Below, one piece after another: positions 8,644 to 16,245 of a stretch of DNA of 64,000 nucleotides. Numbering within the stretch: the first letter of the stretch is position 1; each line of letters starts with the position of its first letter. Position numbers and translations under genes: made by a program. The stretch spans positions 19,645 through 83,644 of the forward strand of contig JAIYAV010000095.1 of assembly GCA_027488855.1 (NCBI GenBank). The letters are read 5' to 3'. The DNA is from Saprospiraceae bacterium. GTDB taxonomy: Bacteria > Bacteroidota > Bacteroidia > Chitinophagales > Saprospiraceae. The notes beneath the pieces were generated by a model. That model was not told the origin of the DNA and did no database searches. It saw only the letters and a list, made by a program, of their open reading frames with translations.

Positions 8644-9174
8644 TTATTTGTCCTTCTTGCGTTTGCTAATGTCGATGCGGCCTTCCAGGGCAACCTTTTC
8701 TACCAGGTCTTCTTTGCGGAAGATGAAATTGGCGCGCTCGTAATTGGAGGTCACAATCCGATCGGTAAGGTAAATGGCATCTTTGGGGCAGGCCTCTTCG
8801 CACAAACCACAAAAGATACAGCGCAGCATATTGATGTCGTATTCTACTGCGTATTTTTCCTCACGGTAAAGGTGTTCCTCTCCTTTTTGGCGCTCACCCG
8901 CCACAATCGTGATGGCTTCGGCTGGGCAAGCTACGGCACAAAGCCCACAGGCTGTGCAGTTCTCCCGCCCTTCGGCATCCCGTTTGAGTACGTGCTGGCC
9001 CCGGAAAACGGCGCTGTGTTCACGGACTTGTTCGGGGTATTGAACCGTGGCACCTTTTTTCAACATGTGCGAAAACGTAACCCGCAATCCACCAACGATG
9101 GCTGGCAGGTACATGCGTTCGCTGAAGGTCATTTCCTTGTTCGAAACTTGTTTGGAGCGATTGGTCAATTGCAT
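8644..9174 (-). CDS. nuoI: NADH-quinone oxidoreductase subunit I (2x[4Fe-4S] ferredoxin-like)
   Basis: Peripheral-arm subunit carrying iron-sulfur clusters N6a and N6b, which pass electrons from NuoG to NuoB. The 176-aa protein has two CxxCxxCxxxCP motifs, CTACGLCAVACP and CIFCGLCEEACP, with the usual spacing of about 40 residues. The N-terminal segment (MYLPAIVGGLRVTF) is the amphipathic helix that contacts the membrane subunits. It lies between nuoH (15-base gap) and nuoJ (5-base gap). Confidence 0.95.
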   Translation of the reverse strand: MQLTNRSKQVSNKEMTFSERMYLPAIVGGLRVTFSHMLKKGATVQYPEQVREHSAVFRGQHVLKRDAEGRENCTACGLCAVACPAEAITIVAGERQKGEEHLYREEKYAVEYDINMLRCIFCGLCEEACPKDAIYLTDRIVTSNYERANFIFRKEDLVEKVALEGRIDISKRKKDK

Positions 9175-9189
9175 GTTTACCCGTTTTGC

Positions 9190-10209
9190 TTAGATGAAAC
9201 TAAAGATAGCGCCATAAACGACCACCAATATAATGGCCAGGGGCATCAGTACCTGCCAACCCAAATGCATGAGTTGATCGTAGCGGAAACGTGGAATCGT
9301 CCACCGAATCCACATGAAAAAGAAAATGAAGAAGATGATTTTGGCAAAAAGCACCCCCACACCGACCAGAACGGCCACACCTGCGGGCAACAAACTCATG
9401 CCCGGGAAGTGGTAACCGCCAAAAAACAGGGTTGAAATCACTGCGGAAGACGCAAACATGTTGACGTATTCTGAAAACAGGAAGAAACCCAATTTCATAC
9501 TGGTGTATTCGGTGTGGTAACCACCAACCAATTCTGTTTCACATTCTGGAAGATCGAATGGCGTCCGATTGGTTTCTGCAAAAGCACAGATCAGGAAGAT
9601 CAAAAAACCAAGAGGATATTTAAAGATATTCCAAACTTCATGTTGAGATTCAACAATGGCGCTCATTTGTAAAGATTCACTGCCCAGAATAATCGGGATG
9701 ATGGACAAACCCATCGCCAATTCATAACTGATCATTTGGGAGGAAGCCCGCACGGCACCCAACAAGGAATACTTGTTGTTGGAAGACCAACCACCGATCA
9801 AAATGCCATAGACACCGAGGGAAACTACGCCAAAAACGTAAAGAATTCCTACATTGATGTCGGCAATTTGTAGCGCATATTTTTGTCCCCCGATTTCGAA
9901 ATATTTAGGACTCCAGGGAATTACTGCACTGGTCATCAAGGCCGTCAGCATCGCAATACTAGGACCGAGAATGAACAGAATGCGGTTGGAACCCGTTGGA
10001 CGGTGTTCTTCCTTAAAGATCATTTTGACCCCATCGGCAATGGGTTGCAGCAAGCCCAAGGGACCCGCCCGGTTGGGGCCGATCCGATCTTGCATGAATG
10101 CCGCAACTTTGCGCTCAAAATAAGTGCTGTAAGCAGCAATGCCCAGGGTGATCACAAACAGGATCGCGGCCAGAGCTAGCTTGAAAGTAATTACAGATGC
10201 TAGTATCAT
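9190..10209 (-). CDS. nuoH: NADH-quinone oxidoreductase subunit H
   Basis: Membrane subunit that forms the quinone-binding cavity where the peripheral and membrane arms of complex I meet. The 339-aa protein has about eight helices. Typical motifs are ERKVAAFMQDRIGPNRAGPLG, split around residues 28-48, AETNRTPFDLPECETELVGGYHTEYTS (residues about 208-234) and WIRWTIPRFRYDQLMHLGW; all belong to the quinone-chamber loops. Its ATG overlaps the end of nuoG by 4 bases, which suggests translational coupling. Confidence 0.95.
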   Translation of the reverse strand: MILASVITFKLALAAILFVITLGIAAYSTYFERKVAAFMQDRIGPNRAGPLGLLQPIADGVKMIFKEEHRPTGSNRILFILGPSIAMLTALMTSAVIPWSPKYFEIGGQKYALQIADINVGILYVFGVVSLGVYGILIGGWSSNNKYSLLGAVRASSQMISYELAMGLSIIPIILGSESLQMSAIVESQHEVWNIFKYPLGFLIFLICAFAETNRTPFDLPECETELVGGYHTEYTSMKLGFFLFSEYVNMFASSAVISTLFFGGYHFPGMSLLPAGVAVLVGVGVLFAKIIFFIFFFMWIRWTIPRFRYDQLMHLGWQVLMPLAIILVVVYGAIFSFI

Positions 10210-11156
10210 TGCGCTGCTTCAATTTGAGGATGAACAACATCCAATTCGTAAGGCAAATGATTTTGGGCAATGACCGAATGGGTATCAATTCGGCGTGGGC
10301 CTTCAATCACCCAATCTGATTTTTGCTTGGTTTCAAAGCGGCAGGTGTTGCAGATGAATTCTTCTACCTCACCATACTTGTCTTTTCTTCCGGTTACCCG
10401 CAGTACTTCTTCGCCCTGGAACCACAGGGTCACCTTGCCACTACACTTGTCGCAATTGCGATGTGCATTCACTGGTTTGGTGAACCATACCCGGCTTTTG
10501 AAGCGGAAGGTTTTATCTGTCAATGCTCCTACTGGACAAACGTCGATGACGTTGCCAGAGAAGTCGTTGTCAATCACATTTTGAATGTAAGTGCTGATTT
10601 CGGCGGCATCTCCACGGTTGATGATCCCATGGCGACGTTCATTGGTCAATTGATCAGCGGTATATACGCAGCGGTAGCACAAGATGCAACGGGTCATGTG
10701 CAGCTGAATATAAGGGCCGATGTCAATTTTATCAAAAGTTCGACGGCCAAAATCATACCGAGTAGTAGCTGCACCATGCTCGTAGGAGAGATCCTGCAAG
10801 TGGCACTCGCCCGCCTGGTCACAAACCGGACAGTCCAGTGGGTGGTTGATTAACAACAGTTCTACTATTCCCTTTCGTGCTTCGATGACTTCAGGCGAAG
10901 TGACGTTTTCTACCACCATGCCATCCGCAATTTGGGTACAGCAGGAGGCGACCAGTTTGGGCATCCCCCGAGGGTTTTGTTCCGAAGATTTGGTCACTTT
11001 TACCAAACAGACCCGGCATTTGCCTCCACTGCCTTGCAGCTTGGAATAGTAGCACATGGCAGGTGGCACGTTTTCTCCGATCATCCTGGCTGCATTCAGG
11101 ATGGTGGTACCGGGTGCTACGTCGATGGTGATGTTGTCGATGGTTACCTTTGGCAT
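10206..11156 (-). CDS. nuoG: Short NuoG: iron-sulfur half only, no molybdopterin-fold domain
   Basis: This subunit takes electrons from NuoF/NuoE through clusters N1b, N4 and N5. At 316 aa it is about a third of E. coli NuoG (about 900 aa). Seen in order: a 2Fe-2S ferredoxin fold with Cys35, Cys47 and Cys50 and a further Cys near 72, the His-Cys3 site HPLDCPVC...C, a 4Fe-4S site (CILCYRC with a distal CPVGAL), and CDKC...CNTC cysteines that mark the start of the molybdopterin oxidoreductase fold. The protein then stops about 60 residues later. The large C-terminal domain, which has no redox role in other bacteria, is absent. The frame is intact and the stop overlaps nuoH, so this is a native short form. 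I recall short NuoG proteins in other Bacteroidota. Confidence 0.9.
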   Translation of the reverse strand: MPKVTIDNITIDVAPGTTILNAARMIGENVPPAMCYYSKLQGSGGKCRVCLVKVTKSSEQNPRGMPKLVASCCTQIADGMVVENVTSPEVIEARKGIVELLLINHPLDCPVCDQAGECHLQDLSYEHGAATTRYDFGRRTFDKIDIGPYIQLHMTRCILCYRCVYTADQLTNERRHGIINRGDAAEISTYIQNVIDNDFSGNVIDVCPVGALTDKTFRFKSRVWFTKPVNAHRNCDKCSGKVTLWFQGEEVLRVTGRKDKYGEVEEFICNTCRFETKQKSDWVIEGPRRIDTHSVIAQNHLPYELDVVHPQIEAAQ

Positions 11157-11171
11157 TCGCTTATGCTTGTA

Positions 11172-11189
11172 CCACGAATAAATTCGTGG
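11172..11189. repeat. palindromic repeat, copy 1 (between nuoF and nuoG)
   Basis: CCACGAAT, two bases, ATTCGTGG: an 8-bp palindrome. It shares its core with the copies at 11211-11230 and 15903-15920, so it belongs to a small dispersed repeat family around the nuo operon. In the transcript it would form a short hairpin between nuoF and nuoG. Confidence 0.7.
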
Positions 11190-11210
11190 GCTATGTTTGT
11201 TATGTTGCCT

Positions 11211-11230
11211 CCCACGGATGAATCCGTGGG
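11211..11230. repeat. palindromic repeat, copy 2 (between nuoF and nuoG)
   Basis: CCCACGGAT, GA, ATCCGTGGG: a perfect 9-bp palindrome 21 bases from copy 1, differing from it by compensating changes that keep the pairing. A third imperfect hairpin (GGGaCAACC with GGTTGCCC, about 11242-11264) follows directly before the nuoF stop codon. The whole 109-base gap therefore folds strongly and may slow or protect the transcript between nuoF and nuoG. Confidence 0.75.
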
Positions 11231-11265
11231 TTGGCGTTGTTGGGACAACCCTATGTGGTTGCCCT

Positions 11266-12624
11266 TTACGCGGTTACCTGTTCAATCGGTTCAGCGGAGC
11301 GACCCATGCCGTAATTGCGGCGGGTGGCTTCCTGAGGTTGGAGGACGTGCCACTCAAATTCATCACGGAAGTGACGAATGGCAGCAGCTACCGGCCAGGC
11401 CGAAGCATCTCCAAATGGACAGATGGTATTGCCTTCAATTTTGCGTTGTACGTCCCACAGCAGGTCGATGTCTTCCATGCGACCGTGACCGTGTTCCAGG
11501 CGGTGCAGGATTTTCTCCATCCAACCCGTACCTTCCCGACAAGGGCTACACTGGCCGCAAGATTCGTGATGGTAAAAGCGGGAGAAATTCCAGGTATTGC
11601 GCACCACACATTGGTCCTCATCAAATACGATGAAGCCACCTGAGCCCAGCATACTGCCGGTGGCAAAACCACCATCGGCCAGCGACTCATAGCTCATCAG
11701 GCGTGGCTCACCTTTGGCGGTTGTTGTGATCAGGCGATTGGGCAGAATGGGCACCGAAGATCCACCCGGCACGAGTGCCTTGAGTTGTTTCCCTCCTTTA
11801 ATGCCCCCACAATATTCGTCGGAGTAGATGAATTCCTCAACTGGAACCCCCAATTCAATTTCGTATACCCCAGGTTTGTTGATGTTGCCACAAGCAGAAA
11901 TCAACTTGGTGCCAGTACTGGCTCCGATGCCGATTTTGGCGTAAGCCTCGCCTCCTTCATTGATGATGAAAGGGACTTTACAAATGGTTTCAACGTTGTT
12001 GACGATGGTTGGGCAGCCCCACAAACCTTCTACGGCTGGGAAGGGGGGTTTGATGCGGGGATTGCCCCGTTTGCCTTCCAGCGATTCTATCAAAGCGGTT
12101 TCTTCACCACAGATATAGGCACCTCCACCTGGGTGGACGTGTAGATCTAGCGAATAGCTGGTACCCAGGATGTTTTCACCCAGGTATCCTTTGGCATAAG
12201 CTTCATCGATGGCCTGCTGCAGGATGTGCAGAATGTACATGTACTCCCCACGGATATAGATGTAGGCAGTACGTACGCCCAGTGCAAAACTGGAAGCAAT
12301 CATACCCTCGACCAACAGGTGAGGGATTTTTTCCATCAAAAGTCTATCCTTAAAGGTGCCAGGTTCTGATTCATCGGCATTGCAGAGCAGGTAACGAGGT
12401 TTGTCGCTGCCTTTAAAAATAAAGCTCCACTTCATGCCCGTTGGAAAACCCGCACCACCACGGCCACGCAAACCAGATTTTTTCACTTCTTCAGTGACTT
12501 CGTCGGGTTGCATTTTTTTCAATGCTTTTTCCACCGCACGGTATCCACCGTTTTTGATGTACCCTTCAATCCCCGTGATTTCGGGTTTATGGATGTGCTC
12601 GGTCAATATTTTCAACCTACTCAT
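11266..12624 (-). CDS. nuoF: NADH-quinone oxidoreductase subunit F (NADH and FMN binding)
   Basis: Flavoprotein that oxidises NADH and passes electrons through cluster N3. The 452-aa protein has the NADH/FMN glycine-rich motif GLRGRGGAGFPTGMKW, the FMN segment ICGEETALIESLEGKRGNPR (residues about 192-211), and the N3 ligands SCGQCSPCREG plus a later Cys in TICPFGDASAW. It overlaps the end of nuoE by 4 bases. The gap to nuoG is 109 bases, the longest inside the operon, and holds two palindromes. Confidence 0.95.
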   Translation of the reverse strand: MSRLKILTEHIHKPEITGIEGYIKNGGYRAVEKALKKMQPDEVTEEVKKSGLRGRGGAGFPTGMKWSFIFKGSDKPRYLLCNADESEPGTFKDRLLMEKIPHLLVEGMIASSFALGVRTAYIYIRGEYMYILHILQQAIDEAYAKGYLGENILGTSYSLDLHVHPGGGAYICGEETALIESLEGKRGNPRIKPPFPAVEGLWGCPTIVNNVETICKVPFIINEGGEAYAKIGIGASTGTKLISACGNINKPGVYEIELGVPVEEFIYSDEYCGGIKGGKQLKALVPGGSSVPILPNRLITTTAKGEPRLMSYESLADGGFATGSMLGSGGFIVFDEDQCVVRNTWNFSRFYHHESCGQCSPCREGTGWMEKILHRLEHGHGRMEDIDLLWDVQRKIEGNTICPFGDASAWPVAAAIRHFRDEFEWHVLQPQEATRRNYGMGRSAEPIEQVTA

Positions 12625-13130
12625 AGCTGTGTGGCGTTTTGTCTGAAGGCTTCCAATAGTTGGTCAATCTTCTCCTCGGTCAAAAACTCGTGGTATTTTT
12701 CACCCACTTGCATCATTGGCGCGTAACCGCAAGCCCCAAGGCATTCCACCGTTTTGATGGTGAACATCCCATCCGGAGTAGTTTCTCCATCTTGGATGTT
12801 TAACTTTTGTTCCAGGTACTTCACAATGTTGTCGGAGCCAACCAGCATACAAGGCCCGGTACGGCATACTTCCAACACGTTTCTGCCAACGGGATGCACG
12901 TGAAACATGGTGTAAAAAGTAGCCACTTCATACACCTCGATGTGCTGAATATCGAGCAACCCAGCTACATAGTCCATTACCTCTACGCTGATCCAACCAA
13001 AGTCTTTTTGGGCCAGGTGCAGAATGGGCAAAATGGCCGACTTCTGCTTTCCTTCCGGGTAACGCTTCAGTAGCGTTTGAACCTGGGCCAGACGTTCTGG
13101 TGAAAAAGTTATGTTTTGTGTCTCGATCAT
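12621..13130 (-). CDS. nuoE: NADH-quinone oxidoreductase subunit E (2Fe-2S, thioredoxin fold)
   Basis: Peripheral-arm subunit holding cluster N1a next to the flavin of NuoF. The 169-aa protein has the four ligands in the motifs CRTGPCMLVG (C-x4-C) and CLGACGYAPMMQV (C-x3-C), with the helical N-terminal domain before them. Its end overlaps the start of nuoF by 4 bases, so the NADH-oxidising pair is probably made by coupled translation. It lies 3 bases after nuoD. Confidence 0.95.
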   Translation of the reverse strand: MIETQNITFSPERLAQVQTLLKRYPEGKQKSAILPILHLAQKDFGWISVEVMDYVAGLLDIQHIEVYEVATFYTMFHVHPVGRNVLEVCRTGPCMLVGSDNIVKYLEQKLNIQDGETTPDGMFTIKTVECLGACGYAPMMQVGEKYHEFLTEEKIDQLLEAFRQNATQL

Positions 13131-13133
13131 TGG

Positions 13134-14348
13134 TTATGCATCTAATTCACCCGCAATCACGTTCATGCTACTCATCGTCAGGATGGCGTCTGAAAGCATC
13201 GAACCTTTGATCATTTCGGGAAAAGCCTGGTAATAAATAAAGCAGGGGCGACGGAAGTGCAGGCGATAGGGTTGACGGCCACCATCGCTGATGAGGTAGA
13301 AACCCAATTCACCGTTGCCACCTTCCACTGCGTGGTAAACTTCACCTTTGGGTATATCTACTTCACCCATCACAATTTTGAAGTGCCAAATCAGGGCCTC
13401 CATTTTGGTATAAACGTCCTGCTTTGGAGGCAGGTAAAATTCAGGTACGGGAGCGAAATATTCGCCTTGGGGCATGGCCATCAATTTGGCGTAAGCTTGC
13501 TCAATGATGCTCAAACTTTGCCAAATTTCTTCATTGCGCACACAGAAGCGGTCGTAAACGTCCCCTGATTGACCGATCGGAATGATGAAGTCGAAATCTT
13601 GGTAGGAAGAGTAAGGATTCATCACCCGCACATCATAGTCCAAACCAGCAGCGCGTAGGTTGGGGCCGGTAAAACCATAATTCAACGCGTCTTCCACACT
13701 AATGCCACCTACCCCAATGGTACGATCCATAAAGATGCGGTTGCGGGACAACAAGCCTTCGAATTCTTTCCAAACTTTAGGAAATTCATCCAAAAACTTG
13801 CGGATTTTACCCATCACCCTATCGTCAAAGTCGCGTTCGAAGCCACCAATACGACCAATATTGGTAGTGAGTCGAGAACCACAAATTTCTTCGTAAATTT
13901 CGTAAACATGTTCCCGTTGTTGAAACACGTATACAAAGCCAGTTAAAGCTCCTGTATCAACCCCGACGACGCTGTTACAAATCAAGTGATCGGTAATGCG
14001 CGCCAACTCCATAATGATCACCCGCATGTAATCCACCCGTTTTGGCGTTTGAACACCCAGGAGTTTTTCTACAGTCAAGTGCCAGCCAATGTTGTTGATT
14101 GGAGAGGAACAGTAGTTGAGTCGGTCCGTAATGGGGGTGACTTGATAAAATGGCCGGTGCTCTGCCAATTTTTCAAAAGCGCGGTGAATGTAGCCAATGG
14201 TGGCTTCACCGGATACGATGTATTCGCCATCCATTTGCAGCACGTTTTGGAAAATACCGTGCGTTGCGGGGTGGGTAGGACCGAGGTTAAGCGTATTGTA
14301 CTGCTTTTCCTCCTGAAGTCCGGGTGGAGTGGTTTGCAATGTATCCAT
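13134..14348 (-). CDS. nuoD: NADH-quinone oxidoreductase subunit D (49 kDa type)
   Basis: Quinone-site subunit, related to the large subunit of NiFe hydrogenases but without its metal ligands. The 404-aa protein has the conserved N-terminal GPTHPATHGIF loop, whose histidines line the quinone head-group site, followed by GYIHRAFEKLAEHR and NYCSSPINN. The C-terminus DAILTMSSMNVIAGELD is typical. The gene is separate from nuoC rather than fused to it as in E. coli; its ATG shares one base with the end of nuoC. Confidence 0.95.
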   Translation of the reverse strand: MDTLQTTPPGLQEEKQYNTLNLGPTHPATHGIFQNVLQMDGEYIVSGEATIGYIHRAFEKLAEHRPFYQVTPITDRLNYCSSPINNIGWHLTVEKLLGVQTPKRVDYMRVIIMELARITDHLICNSVVGVDTGALTGFVYVFQQREHVYEIYEEICGSRLTTNIGRIGGFERDFDDRVMGKIRKFLDEFPKVWKEFEGLLSRNRIFMDRTIGVGGISVEDALNYGFTGPNLRAAGLDYDVRVMNPYSSYQDFDFIIPIGQSGDVYDRFCVRNEEIWQSLSIIEQAYAKLMAMPQGEYFAPVPEFYLPPKQDVYTKMEALIWHFKIVMGEVDIPKGEVYHAVEGGNGELGFYLISDGGRQPYRLHFRRPCFIYYQAFPEMIKGSMLSDAILTMSSMNVIAGELDA

Positions 14349-14860
14349 TAGCGGCCAAAATATTTGTCGTCCTTGTCGGTGCGGGTTCCATCTTCGAGTG
14401 GATACTGCTTCAACAAAGGATGATAGTCCATATCGTCAACATTCAGGATGCGGCGCAAATCAGGGTGCCCGGTAAACCGAATGCCAAAAAAATCGAAAGT
14501 TTCTCTTTCCATCCAGTTGGCAGCTTTGAACACTGTCGTAGCGGTAGGCACTACTGGGTCATTGGCTGGAAAAAAGGTACGCAAGCGCAAACGAACGTTG
14601 TGCACCAGGCTATGCAAGTGGTAAATAACGCCCAACTCTTGCCCGCTCTGTTCAGGAAAATGGACACCACAAAGATCAGTCATGAAAATGAACTGGAACA
14701 CAGCATCTTCCTTAAGCCATTTGATGATGTCGATCACGTCTTCACGCGGCACGTTCAACGAGAGCAGACCAAATGGTTCATCATGGCTAAGAATTTTACC
14801 CGGGAATTGGGCTGAAAGTCTTTCCACAATTGATTCGTGGGTAATATCGGTAGCAGTCAT
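14348..14860 (-). CDS. nuoC: NADH-quinone oxidoreductase subunit C (30 kDa type)
   Basis: Structural subunit of the complex I connecting module, close to NuoD and NuoB. The 170-aa protein carries the family signature NWMERETFDFFGIRFTGHPDLRRIL (residues about 114-138) and ends with YPLEDGTRTDKDDKYFGR. It lies 12 bases after nuoB and overlaps nuoD by one base. No cofactor site is expected and none is visible. Confidence 0.95.
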   Translation of the reverse strand: MTATDITHESIVERLSAQFPGKILSHDEPFGLLSLNVPREDVIDIIKWLKEDAVFQFIFMTDLCGVHFPEQSGQELGVIYHLHSLVHNVRLRLRTFFPANDPVVPTATTVFKAANWMERETFDFFGIRFTGHPDLRRILNVDDMDYHPLLKQYPLEDGTRTDKDDKYFGR

Positions 14861-14872
14861 AATGGACTTCGA

Positions 14873-15412
14873 TTATTCAATGCCGTAAGAATTCAACAAT
14901 TGTTGGTATTCATCACTATTGCGGCGGCGCAAAGATTCGTTTTTAATCAATTCCTGGATCTTCATCACCCCGTCAATGATGGCTTCTGGGGTAGGAGGGC
15001 AACCTGGTACATACACATCTACTGGAATCACCTTATCGATGCCCTGCAAAACGCTGTAGGTATCAAAAATTCCTCCCGATGAAGCACAAGCACCTACGGA
15101 CAAAACCCAACGGGGCTCAGCCATTTGCAGATAAACCTGCTTGAGTACTGGCCCCATCTTTTTAGCGATGGTACCCATCACCATCAGCAAATCGGCCTGG
15201 CGCGGGGAAAAGCTAAGGCGTTCGGAACCAAAACGGGCCAAATCATAATGTGCACCCATGGTTGCCATAAACTCGATGCCGCAGCAAGAAGTAGCAAAGG
15301 GAAGTGGCCAAATGGAGTTGGCACGAGCCAAACCAATGGCTTTATCAAATGAAGTGGCAAAAAAACCTTGTCCGGTGTGACCTTCGGGACCTTCAACCAG
15401 TTTAACAGCCAT
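14873..15412 (-). CDS. nuoB: NADH-quinone oxidoreductase subunit B (cluster N2)
   Basis: Holds the last iron-sulfur cluster, N2, which reduces the quinone. The 179-aa protein has all four ligand cysteines: the tandem pair in ATSCCGIEF, then [10 protein letters not shown] and VPGCPPTPE. The frame is open for 29 more codons upstream, to 15499, overlapping nuoA. I chose the ATG at 15412 because the upstream extension is made of short direct repeats of GAGTGATGA-type sequence (15426-15450), which is characteristic of intergenic DNA, and because NuoB normally begins just before the residues seen here. Confidence 0.95.
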   Translation of the reverse strand: MAVKLVEGPEGHTGQGFFATSFDKAIGLARANSIWPLPFATSCCGIEFMATMGAHYDLARFGSERLSFSPRQADLLMVMGTIAKKMGPVLKQVYLQMAEPRWVLSVGACASSGGIFDTYSVLQGIDKVIPVDVYVPGCPPTPEAIIDGVMKIQELIKNESLRRRNSDEYQQLLNSYGIE

Positions 15413-15477
15413 TATTGTTGAATTATGAGTGATGAGTGGTGAGTGATGAATCAAACACAACTCTGCTTGTTTTCGAA

Positions 15478-15852
15478 TTAAATTTGCCCTTTTTCCCAAT
15501 TAAGGGCGCCTTTTTTCAAAACATAAAGGTAGCCTAAGAACAAGGGGGCAATGAAGAGCAGCATCTTCAAGTAGCCTGCTCCACCCAATTCCTTAAAATT
15601 GACTGCCCAGGGATAAAAAAAGATCACCTCCACGTCAAACAAAACGAAGAGGATGGCAGTCAGGAAATACTTGATGGAAAAAGGCAAACGAGCGTTACCT
15701 ACCGATTCAACCCCACACTCAAATGCCTCGGCTTTTTGAGCGGTGTAACGCTTGGGCCCCAACATGTGAGTGGCCACCATTGTAGTGACAACGAAACCTC
15801 CGGCTACCAGCAGTTGAATCAAAATTGCGATGTAATCAAATTGACTCTCCAT
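15478..15852 (-). CDS. nuoA: NADH-quinone oxidoreductase subunit A
   Basis: Small three-helix membrane subunit of complex I at the junction with the peripheral arm. It is 124 aa and contains the family motifs [41 protein letters not shown], spread over residues about 43-83, with the conserved loop cysteine at position 46 and acidic residues in the second helix. It is the first gene of the operon. The next gene, nuoB, starts 65 bases downstream after a short tandem-repeat-like spacer. Confidence 0.95.
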   Translation of the reverse strand: MESQFDYIAILIQLLVAGGFVVTTMVATHMLGPKRYTAQKAEAFECGVESVGNARLPFSIKYFLTAILFVLFDVEVIFFYPWAVNFKELGGAGYLKMLLFIAPLFLGYLYVLKKGALNWEKGQI

Positions 15853-16182
15853 AGTTCAAATGTGTTTGGGCGATTGCCATTGCAACAATTGGCACCGACA
15901 ATCCATGAATTTATTCGTGGGACAGTGCAACTTGTTCAGTCAAAATTGTGTCAATGGGAATTCGGAAGCAAAAGTATCAAAGCATTTTGAAATTATTAAC
16001 AGTATTGCAAAGTAAAGGTTTGCAATGATTTTATTTGTACGAAGTCTAAATAAATAAATCAAAGCACTGATTGCTAATGACTTGTATTTTCAATCGATAC
16101 TGAAAATACAGTTTGATTTGGAAAAAAAACCAAAAGCGGAATAAAATGTGGAAGATTGGCGAAGTGTTAGAATAAGGTTTGC
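15853..16182. other. promoter-containing region upstream of nuoA
   Basis: About 330 bases between nuoA and the terminator of the giant gene. It must hold the nuo promoter. One match to the Bacteroidota -7 box (TACTTTTG, minus strand, 15976-15969) lies about 115 bases before the nuoA ATG, but I see no TTTG at the right distance upstream, so the match is weak. A palindromic repeat (15903-15920) lies in the would-be leader. The rest is AT-rich with no supported gene. Confidence 0.5.
15903..15920. repeat. palindromic repeat, copy 3 (upstream of nuoA)
   Basis: CCATGAAT, TT, ATTCGTGG: an 8-bp palindrome with one G-T pair, the same family as the two copies between nuoF and nuoG. It lies about 50 bases upstream of the nuoA start codon and would be in the 5' leader if transcription starts near 15960. 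Confidence 0.6.
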
Positions 16183-16216
16183 AAAAAAAAACAGCCCAAG
16201 GAGAGCTCCTTGGGCC
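16183..16216 (-). terminator. strong intrinsic terminator after the giant gene
   Basis: GCCCAAGGAG (16194-16203) pairs perfectly with CTCCTTGGGC (16206-16215), a 10-bp G+C-rich stem with a 2-base loop. On the minus strand it is followed by TGTTTTTTTTTTGC. This is a textbook rho-independent terminator 30-60 bases beyond the stop codon of the giant gene, and it insulates the nuo promoter region from the 21 kb upstream operon. Confidence 0.9.
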
Positions 16217-16245
16217 GTTTAATGTGCAATGAGACTTTATAAACC

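Noticed and set aside
15969..15976. nuo operon promoter (TACTTTTG on the minus strand)
   Set aside because: The -7 box matches but no TTTG lies about 20 bases upstream, so it is mentioned only within the intergenic entry.
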